This document shows positions 25,703 through 33,953 of a DNA stretch of 64,000 nt, piece by piece (within the stretch, counting starts at the first letter, position 1; every line of letters starts with the position of its first letter). The translations under genes were made by a program, and so were the position numbers. The notes under the pieces are model-generated. The model made no database searches. It was not told where the DNA came from and saw only the letters and a program-made list of their open reading frames with translations. The stretch lies in the NCBI RefSeq assembly GCF_049240685.1, contig NZ_JBMLSD010000058.1, forward strand, positions 1 through 64,000. The letters run 5' to 3'. The stretch comes from Flectobacillus sp049240685. Lineage in GTDB: Bacteria; Bacteroidota; Bacteroidia; Cytophagales; Spirosomataceae.

Positions 25703-26192
25703 GATTCGTTTTGATTGATTGTTTAGAATTATTTATTAGTTGAAACGTTCTATAGTGATCATTGGTATAATAGGATTTACCGTCTGAGCCAGTAACGATT
25801 CGTTCCGCGCCACGATTTTTACCTTCAATTTTTGGGTTAACATCCCATTCTTGGTACTTGATTTTTTTACCATCCTCATCTTCCTGTGGAAGTAGTTTTT
25901 CATAATTCCCAAATCTTCTGCCTCCAACGTATCCTTCAATAGCCTTCCCATTTGACTTGATGTAAGAAAGAACTTCGTAAACTTTTGAAGGAATTTCTCC
26001 AGATGTTTTTATTTTATCCTTTGGAGTTTGATTTTGGTAATCCTTTTTCTTTTTATGCTTTTTCTTCCTGGATTCACTATGATTCTCAATCGAAACTTGA
26101 TCCTTTATTAGTACTGAGGCTACACTGGGTCCATTGATGCCAATTAAAAAGCTAAAAATCAACAGCATACGCTGTAACATAGATTTGAACAT
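25689..26192 (-). CDS. Barnase-like secreted ribonuclease
   Basis: An N-terminal signal sequence (about residues 1-25, LLIFSFLIGINGPSVAS) is followed by a Lys-rich linker (SRKKKHKKKKD) and the RNase domain in the C-terminal 100 residues. The domain reads GYVGGRRFGNYEKLLP, then YQEWDVNP with the general base Glu, RGAERIV with the catalytic Arg and YYTNDHYRTF with the catalytic His, matching barnase/N1 catalytic residues. The start could also be ATG at 26180. Secretion is inferred from the signal peptide. No Rhs or type VI cassette is nearby, so this is a free-standing toxin/immunity pair. Confidence 0.9.
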   Translation of the reverse strand: MFKSMLQRMLLIFSFLIGINGPSVASVLIKDQVSIENHSESRKKKHKKKKDYQNQTPKDKIKTSGEIPSKVYEVLSYIKSNGKAIEGYVGGRRFGNYEKLLPQEDEDGKKIKYQEWDVNPKIEGKNRGAERIVTGSDGKSYYTNDHYRTFQLINNSKQSIKTNHGKF

Positions 26193-26768
26193 AGAAAAAA
26201 TAAAAGTTAGTTGAAAATTAATAACAATCGTTGTTTTAGATCATGCCTCAATTTAAGAATAAATCAAGTAAAGATTCACCAATTTACGCTGAGAAAGTTT
26301 GAAGAGGATAAAGTATTTGAAAAACGTTTAGATGGTGATAGCGGTATTTTGCTAGCTGAAAGGTATAATTGCCTGTGAACTTTTATCGAAAATAGGAGGG
26401 TTTTGGTTTGATTATCTTAATCAGAAGTTCCAAATCTACGCTGACTTCACGAATGTTGCACAGTCCCAGATACAAAGTATGGCTTTACTTAGATATGTTT
26501 AATAATCAAATTTAAGGTGGTTTTAAGTTCAGTGGCAAAATAATTAGAAACCTATTAAAATAGGTCGCCTAGGGTTATACTATATGGTCTGAGATTTGCA
26601 AACCCCCGAAAAATTCACGAAATTTGTATATATAGGCTAATTTTTGGCATTTAGTTTATTTCAGCATCTAGTAAACTTTCCAATATTATCCATGATTAAT
26701 TGGGAATGAGATAGAAAAAAGAAATTGATAAAGTATAATTTCATTCTCGGAATACATAATCAAAGAAT
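26193..26768. other. 577-base non-coding stretch with possible decayed coding fragments
   Basis: No intact gene is seen. A reading frame from about 26271 to the stop at 26374 encodes KIHQFTLRKFEEDKVFEK, and a second from about 26380 to 26503 encodes GGFWFDYLNQKFQIYADF before a stop. Both look protein-like but are in different frames. An ATG at 26243 opens a third short frame. It may be a remnant, or chance. The rest is the leader of gyrA. Confidence 0.3.
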
Positions 26769-29297
26769 ATGTCAGATCAAATTAGTAACATTATCCCCAT
26801 CAACATTGAAGACGAAATGCGGGGAGCGTACATTGATTATTCAATGTCCGTAATTGTATCCCGTGCATTGCCTGACGTCCGTGACGGCTTGAAACCTGTA
26901 CACCGTCGTGTACTTTTCGGAATGGACGAATTAGGTGTCAATTACAATAAAGCGTATAAAAAATCTGCTCGTATCGTAGGAGAGGTGCTTGGTAAGTATC
27001 ACCCACACGGTGACTCTTCGGTATACGATACTATGGTACGTATGGCACAAGAGTGGTCGTTGAGATATCCATTAGTAGATGGCCAGGGAAACTTTGGTTC
27101 AATCGATGGAGATTCGCCTGCCGCGATGCGTTATACAGAAGCTCGTCTCAAGAGAATTGCTGAGGAGCTTTTGGGTGATATCAATAAGGATACTGTTGAT
27201 TTCCAACCAAACTTCGATGATTCACTTGAAGAGCCAACGGTACTCCCTTCAAAAATTCCAAATCTTTTGTTGAATGGTACTTCTGGTATTGCTGTTGGTA
27301 TGGCAACCAATATGGCACCTCATAACTTGAGTGAGGTAGTCGATGGGATTACAGCCTATATCAACAATCGTGATATCACTATATCGGAATTGATGGAATA
27401 TATCAAAGCTCCAGATTTTCCTACTGGTGGAACAATCTATGGTATTCAAGGAATAAAAAATGCATTTGAAACTGGACGTGGAAGAGTAGTGGTAAGAGGA
27501 AATGCTACTTTCGATACTTCTAAGACTGGTAAAGAACAAATCATTGTTTCTGAAATTCCATACATGGTCAATAAGGCGAGCTTGATTAAGCAAGTAGCTG
27601 ATTTGGTAAATGATAAGAAAATAGAAGGTATTTCCGAAATTCGTGATGAGTCAGACCGTCAAGGTATGCGTATCGTTTTTGACCTGAAACGTGATGCCGT
27701 TCCGAATGTAGTTTTAAATAACCTTTACAAACATACTGCGCTCCAATCTTCATTTAGTGTCAACAACGTAGCCTTAGTAAAAGGGCGTCCTATGACATTG
27801 AATCTGAAAGATTTAATCCATTATTTTGTAGAGCATCGTAATGAGGTAATTGTACGTCGTACACAGTATGACCTGAAAGAGGCCCAAAAACGAGCTCATA
27901 TTTTAGAAGGTTTTATTATTGCTTTAGATAATTTAGATGCAGTAATAAAATTAATCCGTGAATCGCGTGATCCAAATACGGCTCAAGCTGGATTGATGCA
28001 AACCTTCAACCTTTCTGAGATTCAGGCAAAAGCTATTCTTGAGATGCGTCTACAACGCCTTACAGGAATGGAGCGCGACAAGATTGTGGCTGAGTATGAA
28101 GAAATTCAGAAACAAATTAAGGATTTGGAAGATATTTTAGCTCGTCCAGAAAGACAGCTCGAAATTATCAAAATGGAATTGGCCGAACTGAAAGAGCGTT
28201 ATGGTGACGAGCGTCGTACGCAAATTAACATGACTGACGATGAGTTTTCGGTAGAAGATATGATTGCTGATGACGAAATGTTAATTACCGTTTCGGCACA
28301 GGGTTATATCAAACGTACACCATTGACAGAATACAAAGCCCAAACTCGTGGTGGTGTTGGCTCTCGTGCTGTTGCAACAAAGGACGATGATTACACCGAG
28401 CACTTGTTTACTGCCACTATGCACAATTGGTTGCTATTCTTCACTGAAAAGGGTAAGTGTTTCTGGTTGAGAGTTTACGCAGTACCTGAAGGGTCGAAAA
28501 ATGCAAAAGGCCGTCCTGTACAAAATTTAATGAATATAGAAAGTGGTGATTCAATCCGCTCGGTGATTAATGTAAAATCAATTACAGATGCAGATTATAT
28601 CAACAATAACTATATTGTGATGTGTACCGAAGATGGTACAATAAAGAAAACCTCGTTGGAGGCTTATTCTCGCCCACGACAAAATGGCATTATTGCGGTA
28701 ACAATTCGTGAAGGAGATAGATTATTAGATGTAGCATTGACAAATGGAAATAACCATATTATTATCGCTACAAATTCTGGCCGTGCCGTTCACTTCGAAG
28801 AAAACCGTGTTCGTCCAATGGGCCGTTCTGCCGCTGGTGTTAAGGGTATTTGGTTGGATGAGGAAAATCCAAATGAAAAGGTTATCGGTATGGTATGTGT
28901 TGAGAGCCCAGAAACACAGCAGTTATTGGTAGTTTCAGAAAAAGGATTTGGAAAACGTTCTGATGTGGAAGAGTACCGATTAACAAACCGTGGTGGAAAA
29001 GGAGTAAAGGCCTTGAACATTACCGACAAGACTGGTAATCTAGTTGCAATCAAAGAAGTAACAGACAATAACGATTTGATGATTATCACTAAAGCTGGTA
29101 TTTTGATTCGTATTGCAGTTGCTGATTTGAGAGTAATGGGACGAAACACCCAAGGAGTGAAGTTGATTCGCTTGAAGAATGAATCCGACGAAATCTCATC
29201 GGTTACTAAAATTGTAAAAGACCCAGAAGAAATCCAAGAGATTGATTCTGATGAGGTTATAAATCCTGAAACAGACGATTCTGCTGCTGCAGAGTAA
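26769..29297 (+). CDS. gyrA: DNA gyrase subunit A
   Basis: Breaks and rejoins DNA during negative supercoiling with GyrB. The catalytic Tyr is Y122 (AAMRYTEARL). Quinolone-region residues are Ser83 and Asp87 (HPHGDSSVYDT), the sensitive state, with E. coli numbering coinciding exactly. The C-terminal beta-pinwheel carries the GyrA-box-like TNRGGKGVKAL. Length 842 is normal, and the acidic tail (DSDEVINPETDDSAAAE) is typical. A long stem with a nested hairpin follows. Confidence 0.98.
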   Translation: MSDQISNIIPINIEDEMRGAYIDYSMSVIVSRALPDVRDGLKPVHRRVLFGMDELGVNYNKAYKKSARIVGEVLGKYHPHGDSSVYDTMVRMAQEWSLRYPLVDGQGNFGSIDGDSPAAMRYTEARLKRIAEELLGDINKDTVDFQPNFDDSLEEPTVLPSKIPNLLLNGTSGIAVGMATNMAPHNLSEVVDGITAYINNRDITISELMEYIKAPDFPTGGTIYGIQGIKNAFETGRGRVVVRGNATFDTSKTGKEQIIVSEIPYMVNKASLIKQVADLVNDKKIEGISEIRDESDRQGMRIVFDLKRDAVPNVVLNNLYKHTALQSSFSVNNVALVKGRPMTLNLKDLIHYFVEHRNEVIVRRTQYDLKEAQKRAHILEGFIIALDNLDAVIKLIRESRDPNTAQAGLMQTFNLSEIQAKAILEMRLQRLTGMERDKIVAEYEEIQKQIKDLEDILARPERQLEIIKMELAELKERYGDERRTQINMTDDEFSVEDMIADDEMLITVSAQGYIKRTPLTEYKAQTRGGVGSRAVATKDDDYTEHLFTATMHNWLLFFTEKGKCFWLRVYAVPEGSKNAKGRPVQNLMNIESGDSIRSVINVKSITDADYINNNYIVMCTEDGTIKKTSLEAYSRPRQNGIIAVTIREGDRLLDVALTNGNNHIIIATNSGRAVHFEENRVRPMGRSAAGVKGIWLDEENPNEKVIGMVCVESPETQQLLVVSEKGFGKRSDVEEYRLTNRGGKGVKALNITDKTGNLVAIKEVTDNNDLMIITKAGILIRIAVADLRVMGRNTQGVKLIRLKNESDEISSVTKIVKDPEEIQEIDSDEVINPETDDSAAAE

Positions 29298-29306
29298 TTG
29301 TTATAG

Positions 29307-29351
29307 ATAGCTAGAATGGGGGAGAAGAAGCTCCGTTTTTATTCTAGCTAT
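29307..29351 (+). terminator. Terminator of gyrA
   Basis: ATAGCTAGAAT-like outer arms (AGATAGCTAGAAT / ATTCTAGCTATTT) pair, with a nested GGAG / CTCC stem, and a T-rich tail follows. Confidence 0.75.
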
Positions 29352-29440
29352 TTATTTTTTAGTACAACTTTGGCTTTTTGCCAAAATAGCATTAGTATTA
29401 ACTGCTATTTCATTTTTTTAATCAAACCATTTACCAAACA

Positions 29441-30925
29441 ATGAGAAAACTCACATTTGCTCTTTTCGCTGTTGCTGCAACTGGAGGAGCATCGTATGCC
29501 CAAACAGATAAATTGCTTCTGGAGGCAAACCGCAAAACAATCTTAGATGCAAAAAAGAAAGCTGATGAAGCAATTACAAAAAAAGATTCATTAAAAGCTA
29601 AAACTTGGTTGACTCGTGCAGAAGCTTATCTTGATTTAGCTAACTCTCAAGATGCTGAATTGACAAATCAAGTACCAAATGCCGCTTTTGTAGCAGTTGA
29701 GTCTTTGAAGAAAGCTATTTCATTGGATGTTGTAAACGGTAAAGAGGGTTCGACTGCAGCTTCAGCAAAAAAATACTTAACTGTTGCCTACAATAAGGAA
29801 GGAAAAGCAGAAGGCGAAGGAATGAAGTTATATGGTGCTTTTATGAATGCAGGTATTGCTAAGTACCAGGCAAAAGATTTCTCTGGAGCCCTAAAGGATC
29901 TTCAAATGGCCTCGGAAGTTGGCTCTAAAGATACAACTGCTGCAATGTATACAGGAATCATCGGTCAGCTTGCGAAAGAAAATGATGCAGCTAAAGCCGG
30001 ATTTGAGAAGTTTATCACACTAGGTGGTAAAGATCCAGGCATCTATTATAGCTTGGCTCAAATCTATAAAGAAGAGAAAAATGAAGATAAAGCTTTGGCT
30101 ACCCTAGATAAAGGGATTGCTATCAACCCAGCAAACAAAGACTTGAAAAATGAGAAGATCAATTTGTACTTGGCTTTCAAGAAAATTGATTCTGCCATCA
30201 CTGAATTAACTTCGGTAGTTGAAAAAGATCCAAGCAATGTTCAAACGGTATTGAATTTAGCAATTTTGTATGATAACAAAGCTGAACAATTTAATGGCGA
30301 GATTCGTGAATTAAAAGATAAATTGGCCGAGTTTGATGTAGAAGGAATCAAGAAAAAAGTAGCTGCCCAAAAAGATAAAGTAGATGCTTTTGATTCAGAA
30401 ATTAAGCGTTTGACAGATAAAATTAAAAAAGACCCTAAATCTGCTGTAAATACTAAGAAGCAAATTGCCGAAATTACAAAGCAGAGAGATGCTGAGAAAG
30501 CAGAGCTTGAAACCCTTAATGCCGAATTGGCTAAAAAGTCAGCTAATGCTGGAAATGCTGCTGAGTTGAATGCTAAGATTGCAGAACTTCAAGAAAAGCA
30601 AAAAGCTGCTAAAGCTAGTGCATTGGCTAATTATGACAAAGCATTGAAGGTAGATCCAAACAATTATGATGTTAACTATAACTTAGGTGTAATTGCTTTT
30701 AATGAGGCAGTTGTATTGAATAAGAAAGTAGGTGACATGGGAATGGATGAATACAAAAAAGAAGGTAAAGCTGCAGAAGCAACCAGAGATGATAAGTTTA
30801 AAGAAGCATTGAAATACTTCGAAAAAGCATATTCATTGAAGAAAGAGGAAGACGTAAAAGAAAACCTTAAGCAGTTGTATCGTGTATTGAAAATGGAAGA
30901 TAAATTGAAGGAACTAGGTGAATAA
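29441..30925 (+). CDS. Periplasmic TPR protein with coiled coil
   Basis: A signal peptide (MRKLTFALFAVAATGGASYAQ) precedes a 470-residue helical mature chain. TPR units are visible at about 130-240 (KYQAKDFSGALKDLQMASEVG, ISLDVVNGKEGSTA-like) and at 370-410 (ANYDKALKVDPNNYDVNYNLGVIAFNEA). Between about 280 and 370 lies a Lys/Glu-rich coiled coil (EIRELKDKLAEFDVEGIKKKV). Such exported TPR proteins are common in Bacteroidota and usually act as envelope scaffolds. It ends with a good terminator at 30955. Neighbour context gives no further clue. Confidence 0.8.
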   Translation: MRKLTFALFAVAATGGASYAQTDKLLLEANRKTILDAKKKADEAITKKDSLKAKTWLTRAEAYLDLANSQDAELTNQVPNAAFVAVESLKKAISLDVVNGKEGSTAASAKKYLTVAYNKEGKAEGEGMKLYGAFMNAGIAKYQAKDFSGALKDLQMASEVGSKDTTAAMYTGIIGQLAKENDAAKAGFEKFITLGGKDPGIYYSLAQIYKEEKNEDKALATLDKGIAINPANKDLKNEKINLYLAFKKIDSAITELTSVVEKDPSNVQTVLNLAILYDNKAEQFNGEIRELKDKLAEFDVEGIKKKVAAQKDKVDAFDSEIKRLTDKIKKDPKSAVNTKKQIAEITKQRDAEKAELETLNAELAKKSANAGNAAELNAKIAELQEKQKAAKASALANYDKALKVDPNNYDVNYNLGVIAFNEAVVLNKKVGDMGMDEYKKEGKAAEATRDDKFKEALKYFEKAYSLKKEEDVKENLKQLYRVLKMEDKLKELGE

Positions 30926-30954
30926 TCCTCCTCAATAGACTTACAGATAATTTT

Positions 30955-30983
30955 AAACGCTCAGTGTTCATCGCTGAGCGTTT
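30955..30983 (+). terminator. Terminator of the TPR gene
   Basis: AAACGCTCAG / CTGAGCGTTT, a perfect 10-bp stem with a 9-nt loop and TTATTTT after it. Confidence 0.85.
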
Positions 30984-31255
30984 TTATTTTATAAACCAAT
31001 AGAAGAGCCGCTTAGGTTAATGACCGAAGTAAGGATAGTGAATTGCAAAAGTTTTATTTAACATAATATAAATTATAGCACTTTTATTTTTTTTGATAAA
31101 GCACTCAAAATTAGCTATTTATCGGGGTATAGGTAAATAATGGGAATTTATACAAAACGCTAAGCAGACTCATGCGATTTTTATGAATTAGAATTGATTT
31201 GTTACCTAATTATGACTTTCAATAGCTCAAATTAGCCTCAGTGATACTCCAACAA

Positions 31256-31328
31256 AAATGCGTTATTCGAGGCTGAATAAGAAATAGTTTTAAATAAACG
31301 ATTCTCAGCGCCTTTAAATAACGCATTT
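31256..31328. repeat. Dispersed stem-loop, partial third copy
   Basis: AAATGCGTTATT and AATAACGCATTT pair perfectly as outer arms. The inner right part, read on the complement, contains GGCGCTGAGAATCG, which resembles the CTGAGAATCG core of copies 1 and 2, while the left inner arm is diverged. It sits between converging genes like the other copies. Confidence 0.55.
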
Positions 31329-31346
31329 ATTTGGTCTGTACGAGCT

Positions 31347-31817
31347 TTATTTGTTGATTATGGCTTCCAAGTTGGCTGGCGAATAATTAATTGATTTAAG
31401 AACCTTATTGTCTGATTTTCTATAAACCAAATATTGCTGTCCATCTTGTTCAATGAATGCTTCGGTACCGTCTTTCTCAAGATAAAATTTTACAGTTGCT
31501 TCTGCCTCTTCAAGGCTCTGACATGCCTTGCTCATGTTGGAACGTTGTACCTCATTAAATAACTCTACGAACTTATCTCCTAAGCCAAACTCAAGAACTG
31601 CTCCAGAAAGTACGTATTGAATATCACATAAAGCATCAGCAATTTCGACAATATCCTGATTCTTGATACCTTCTTCCAATTCCTTTAATTCCTCAGCAAT
31701 CAAGCTTACACGAAGTTTGCAGCGCTCCTCTGTAGGAACTTGTGGACTGTTTAGTATGGGAGCTTTAAATGTTTTATGAAATGCCGCTACCTGATTCAGT
31801 GAGTCTAGTTTTTCCAT
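31347..31817 (-). CDS. MazG-like nucleoside triphosphate pyrophosphohydrolase
   Basis: A 156-residue all-alpha enzyme of the MazG/PRA-PH superfamily. The metal-binding motif appears as AEELKELEEG with VEIADALCDIQYVL, giving the EExxE and Exx(D) acidic residues. Such proteins hydrolyse NTPs or non-canonical nucleotides to the monophosphate. The N-terminal part LNQVAAFHKTFKAPI and the C-terminal beta extension are as in standalone members. The substrate is unknown. It lies just before a 1.5-kb stretch without genes. Confidence 0.85.
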   Translation of the reverse strand: MEKLDSLNQVAAFHKTFKAPILNSPQVPTEERCKLRVSLIAEELKELEEGIKNQDIVEIADALCDIQYVLSGAVLEFGLGDKFVELFNEVQRSNMSKACQSLEEAEATVKFYLEKDGTEAFIEQDGQQYLVYRKSDNKVLKSINYSPANLEAIINK

Positions 31818-32326
31818 TTGTACTTATGTGTTTTAATTATTACCGCAATTTACACAAACATCTATTAATATCTCAATCTATGAATTATTATATCTCTCTG
31901 AAGCAGTTTTTCAATTGAAAAAATTGAGGTATTTCCTCTATTCTTCGATTAAGGATTAAATTCATCATTTAGTTTAAAATATTGATATTCAGTCATTTAT
32001 ATATTCACGTGGAACAGTAGGAGATTGTAGGTTTGTTTCACGGAAAAATACTACTTTATTTCTTTATATGACTATGATTTATCAGTAAATCAGGGAGTTA
32101 GGTTAGGAGTATGAATTTTATCCTAATACTTTTTAGGGTAAGGATAGGGATAATGAGGTGTTTAAAGGGAGATAGTAAAAGGGAAACGTTTGTTAGATAC
32201 CTAAAAAAATAAGGTCGAGTCGGAGTGAGAAAAAATATGCCCCCTTCCCTCCCAATATTATTATAAAAACAGAGACTTACTCCTACTCTAACCTAATTTT
32301 TTGAAATCTAAGCCGCTTTAACCTAC

Positions 32327-32346
32327 TCTCAATGCTAGCATTGAGA
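32327..32346. repeat. Perfect 20-bp palindrome
   Basis: TCTCAATGCTAGCATTGAGA equals its own reverse complement, with no central spacer. It could be a binding site for a dimeric protein or part of a structured element. Confidence 0.7.
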
Positions 32347-32373
32347 AGTAAAAAATAGCCTCCCCTATCGCAT

Positions 32374-32402
32374 AAAAAAGGTATTCAAATGCTTGGAATA
32401 CC
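32374..32402 (-). terminator. Leftward terminator-like hairpin
   Basis: GGTATTC / GAATACC form a 7-bp stem and, read leftward, are followed by six T. The nearest leftward gene (XRE regulator) ends almost 1 kb upstream, so it could end a small leftward RNA or be a relic. Confidence 0.5.
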
Positions 32403-32451
32403 CTCCTTGTCGACTAAAAAATAGCTATTTTTAAACAAAATTGACTCTGTT

Positions 32452-32496
32452 TTGTATGATAAATACTCGAATTAGAAGGGCTGATTTATCATACAA
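32452..32496. repeat. 13-bp perfect inverted repeat
   Basis: TTGTATGATAAAT and ATTTATCATACAA pair perfectly around a 19-nt loop. Confidence 0.7.
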
Positions 32497-32660
32497 TTGC
32501 TTAGAAATGACTAGAACTTTTAGAAAAACCACCGAGATATAAACTTGATTTTTTAGCAAAATTTAAGACTATGTAAGTAAAAGGAAAGATTAAATTGATA
32601 GTATCTCAAAGGTAAAAGCCAATGTTAACCTCTGGACAAAACCTATCTTATCTTCCATTG

Positions 32661-32740
32661 TAAAAGCTCCGTGGGAGCGATAGTTTGGTAGCAATAATTT
32701 TTAAGAATAACCTTTTTTGAGCGCCGTAGGTGCGACAGAC
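32661..32740. repeat. Two REP-like hairpins
   Basis: GCTCCGTGGGAGC (32666-32678) and GCGCCGTAGGTGC (32721-32733) are 5-bp stems around GTG or GTA. The second is followed by GACAG. This closely resembles dispersed short REP-like motifs that I recall from other Bacteroidota genomes. No transposase is present nearby. Confidence 0.6.
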
Positions 32741-32752
32741 TTCAAGTCAGTC

Positions 32753-32767
32753 CAAGACTAAGTCTTG
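32753..32767. repeat. 15-bp palindrome next to REP-like hairpins
   Basis: CAAGACTAAGTCTTG is a palindrome with one central base. It belongs to the same short region as the REP-like hairpins. Confidence 0.55.
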
Positions 32768-33125
32768 AACTAGAGAACTTAATTTTGTCCAGTAATCAGA
32801 CACTTAACTAATACCGTTTCCCTACTTATATTGCTTTTTAAGGAGAAAACCAGCATTTGTTAGAAAACAATACAAGCCATGATATTGAGAAATATGAAGG
32901 TAGTTTTTTCAATGTTTTTTAGAAACATAACCATCGATAACACACTAAAATCTCCAAGAAACTTCTCTTTGAATCAAGAGAATTATGATAAAAGCAGGTT
33001 TTGACATCCTTAAATGCTCCGTCATTTGTTCTTTCCAGGGGGTGTTATGTTTCTACTTTTGAATAGAGTATTCCTAAAAGGATAATATATTCCACACTAA
33101 ATCTTGGGAGAATTGTCCTTTTTAT

Positions 33126-33163
33126 TTCATATAAATAAATGACTGTTCGTTTATTTATATGAA
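33126..33163. repeat. 14-bp perfect stem-loop
   Basis: TTCATATAAATAAA and TTTATTTATATGAA pair perfectly around a 10-nt loop (TGACTGTTCG). Very AT-rich; about 200 bases downstream of the XRE regulator gene end. Confidence 0.7.
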
Positions 33164-33367
33164 GTGATTTGTTCTTAATGGTATTGATTTGATAAGAAAT
33201 TTTTATCAGAGAAGTCAAAGTAAAATTGTATTATTTGTAGATAAAGAAGATTGACTTTGGTAAAATGTTGGCGGATTTTTTGAAGAAGAAAATTTTCGAA
33301 AGTGAAGTTTTACAGGATTGTTTGGAGCTTTGAATAGTACAAAAAAAGAGATGAGCTAGGCTCATCT

Positions 33368-33853
33368 CTAAATCGGTTTACTTTCCATAAAAGTACCGTC
33401 TGTATAAAATATGACAATTCGTTCTATTTTCTTTCCAGTTGGTTCGGGGACATTCGAATTGGTTGCTGAAATTGGTGTTGTGGGCACTTCTGGTCTCTCA
33501 ATTTTTCTTCTGAGATTTTGTTGTACCATTCTCTCTTCAGAGGGGATAAATTTATTGGATTCTCGTGCGATTGGGGTTTCTTTATTTTGGTAGTTAATTG
33601 GCTGAAATACAGATTGTTGTGTATTGTTTTTCAAGGGTGCTTCTACCTCTGAATCAGAGTCAAAAAGTAGCCAATCACGGTTTATGTCAGGAAAAACTCG
33701 CAAAATCTTCTGTATGATGTCTAAACTGGGCTTATTTCGTCCAGAAAGTATGTGAGAAATGCTACTTCTCTGTACTCCAATAGCGTCAGCAAAAAAGCTT
33801 GGTGACATACCTTTATCAACGATAATCTGTTCGATTTTTTTATTCAAATCCAT
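33368..33853 (-). CDS. XRE-family transcriptional regulator
   Basis: A 161-residue DNA-binding protein with an N-terminal HTH_XRE (about residues 5-60, QIIVDKGMSPSFFADAIGVQRSSISHILSGRNKPSLDIIQKIL). A variable middle rich in Pro/Asn is followed by the C-terminal short segment KKIERIVIFYTDGTFMESKPI, which is conserved in a Bacteroidota subfamily as far as I recall. Upstream there are three copies of ACAAATGT (33857, 33901, 33928), candidate autoregulatory sites. It may also bind the inverted repeat between cvfB and the dehydrogenase. Signal and targets are unknown. Confidence 0.88.
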   Translation of the reverse strand: MDLNKKIEQIIVDKGMSPSFFADAIGVQRSSISHILSGRNKPSLDIIQKILRVFPDINRDWLLFDSDSEVEAPLKNNTQQSVFQPINYQNKETPIARESNKFIPSEERMVQQNLRRKIERPEVPTTPISATNSNVPEPTGKKIERIVIFYTDGTFMESKPI

Positions 33854-33953
33854 TTGACAAATGTTTTTTGTATATGTTTGTTAATTGTACATTGTAAAAT
33901 ACAAATGTATATAATATTATTGGATTAACAAATGTATTTACAATGGTAAATAG
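33854..33953 (-). promoter_or_regulatory. Candidate operator region of the XRE regulator
   Basis: ACAAATGT occurs at 33857, 33901 and 33928. Two of these are in ACAAATGTAT, and the second forms ATACAAATGTAT, a near palindrome. The stretch is also rich in TGTATA words. It lies directly before the XRE gene. Confidence 0.45.

Larger units (their letters stand above)
30926..31346. other. Intergenic stretch with terminator and a long inverted repeat
   Basis: No gene is seen. After the TPR terminator the sequence is AT-rich up to the 31256-31328 inverted repeat, which lies just past the end of the convergent MazG-like gene. Confidence 0.6.
31818..33367. other. 1.5-kb non-coding stretch crowded with palindromes and hairpins
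   Basis: No protein gene could be supported in any frame. It contains, in order, a perfect 20-bp palindrome, a T-tailed hairpin, a 13-bp inverted repeat, two REP-like hairpins, a 15-bp palindrome and a 14-bp perfect stem, each listed separately. The rest is AT-rich with no RNA gene recognised. Confidence 0.7.

Noticed and set aside
26769..29297. Quinolone-resistance changes in gyrA
   Set aside because: Positions 83 and 87 are Ser and Asp, the sensitive state.
31818..33367. A prophage or insertion sequence in the 1.5-kb gene-free stretch
   Set aside because: No transposase, integrase or target-site duplication could be found.
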